This document shows positions 43,134-43,840 of a stretch of DNA of 43,840 nt, one piece after another; within the stretch, counting starts at the first letter, position 1; each line of letters opens with the position of its first letter. The stretch is from positions 1-43,840 of the forward strand of contig ONBK01000021.1 in the NCBI GenBank assembly GCA_900316055.1, written 5' to 3'. Position numbers and translations under genes: made by a program. The notes under the pieces are model-generated. The model had not been told where the DNA came from and did no database searches. It saw only the letters and a list, made by a program, of their open reading frames with translations. The stretch is from an uncultured Bacteroidales bacterium. Lineage in GTDB: Bacteria > Bacteroidota > Bacteroidia > Bacteroidales > P3.

Positions 43134-43511
43134 ATGGCACGTATTGCAGGTATTGACTTACCCAAGAACAAAAGAGGAGAGATAGGCTTGACCTATATCT
43201 ACGGAATCGGAAGAAGCACCGCCAAAGAGATCCTGGCCAAAGCTGGTATCGACGAGGGCAAGAAGGTGCAGGACTGGACCGACGACGAGCAGAACGCCCT
43301 CCGTAACATCATCAACGATGAGTATAAGGTCGAAGGCGCCCTCCGTTCCGAAGTTCAGATGAACATCAAACGACTGATGGATATTGGCTGCTATCGCGGC
43401 ATCCGTCACCGTCTGGGTCTTCCTCTCCGCGGACAGAGCACCAAGAACAATGCTCGTACTCGTAAGGGTAAGAAGAAAACAATCGCTAACAAGAAGAAAG
43501 CTACCAAGTAA
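43134..43511 (+). CDS. rpsM: 30S ribosomal protein S13
   Basis: A 125-residue S13 in the 30S head, forming bridges B1a/b. [26 protein letters not shown] start, [26 protein letters not shown] helix-turn region. First of the alpha section; an 89-base gap precedes rpsK. Confidence 0.97.
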   Translation: MARIAGIDLPKNKRGEIGLTYIYGIGRSTAKEILAKAGIDEGKKVQDWTDDEQNALRNIINDEYKVEGALRSEVQMNIKRLMDIGCYRGIRHRLGLPLRGQSTKNNARTRKGKKKTIANKKKATK

Positions 43512-43600
43512 GTAATGGTTGTAGCGCCCCAATCGCGGATTAGAATGTGACCTTAGGAGCGGTTGGTAGTAAGAAACAAAGAAAATCAAGCAAAAAAGAA

Positions 43601-43840
43601 ATGGCAAAAACTTCAAAACCGACTAAAAAAAGAGTCGTAAAAGTTGAACCTCAAGGAAGAGCATGCATCTTTGCATCCTTCAACAATGTGATCGTCTCGC
43701 TGACGAACAACGCCGGTCAAGTGATTTCTTGGTCGTCTGCCGGAAAAATGGGCTTCCGCGGATCGAAGAAAAACACTCCGTACGCCGCTCAGATGGCTGC
43801 GGAAGATTGCGGCAAAGTTGCTTATGATTTGGGCCTAAGA
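43601..43840 (+). CDS. rpsK: 30S ribosomal protein S11, cut by the window edge
   Basis: The first 80 residues of S11 ([59 protein letters not shown]). The frame is open to the right edge, so about 50 residues lie outside. rpsD, rpoA and rplQ would normally follow. Confidence 0.95.
   Translation, partial: MAKTSKPTKKRVVKVEPQGRACIFASFNNVIVSLTNNAGQVISWSSAGKMGFRGSKKNTPYAAQMAAEDCGKVAYDLGLR

Overview
The window looks like a chromosomal segment of a member of the order Bacteroidales. Four things point there. The S10/spc/alpha ribosomal cluster follows rpsL-rpsG-fusA directly, with no tuf between fusA and rpsJ. Translation starts have A-rich leaders and almost no Shine-Dalgarno sequences. Promoter boxes fit the Bacteroidetes pattern TTTG-N19/20-TAnnTTTG. 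The gene set (TonB receptor, OmpA/TPR/PD40 protein, exported GH2, NamZ-type DUF1343) is typical of the group. I cannot resolve genus from this sequence alone.

Layout: 1-702 is a repeat-rich gene-free region ending in a promoter. 703-5414 holds a large PorE-like TPR/propeller/OmpA protein, miaA and, convergently, a CNNM/CBS membrane protein. 5471-10902 holds an exported GH2 beta-galactosidase, a GT2 glycosyltransferase and the divergent rsgA. 10887-13824 (minus) holds a nitroreductase-like lipoprotein, NamZ muramidase, dUTPase and ClpP. 13886-15855 is an AT-rich two-gene insert (unknown 450-residue protein and ORF6N protein) between clpP and trmD. 16648-21866 (minus) runs dapB, FecCD permease, ABC ATPase and an NlpC/P60-CapA fusion, then separately a LysM/M23 peptidase. 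ribBA is divergent at 21994. 23331-27464 (minus) is a probable metal-handling cluster (YncE-like propeller, Cys-rich exported protein, TonB receptor, periplasmic HMA protein). 27805 to the end is the str/S10/spc/alpha ribosomal operon, entering rpsK at the right edge.

Three observations stand out. (1) A family of short elements, each exactly four copies of a 7-bp unit (28 nt), occurs at ten loci here (13 arms). Some sit beside stop or start codons. Others lie inside conserved genes, and three times they form an inverted pair placed in frame where the protein family has only a short turn (twice in RsgA, once in the GH2 enzyme). (2) Two essential ribosomal genes are damaged by small deletions: rpsL lacks about 79 nt, shifting the frame through the decoding-site loop, and rplX lacks its start codon and first dozen or so codons. 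These are most simply assembly errors but deserve checking. (3) The PorE-like protein appears to end in a retropepsin-like domain whose catalytic DTG is replaced by DER.

No tRNA, rRNA, CRISPR array or insertion sequence was recognised.
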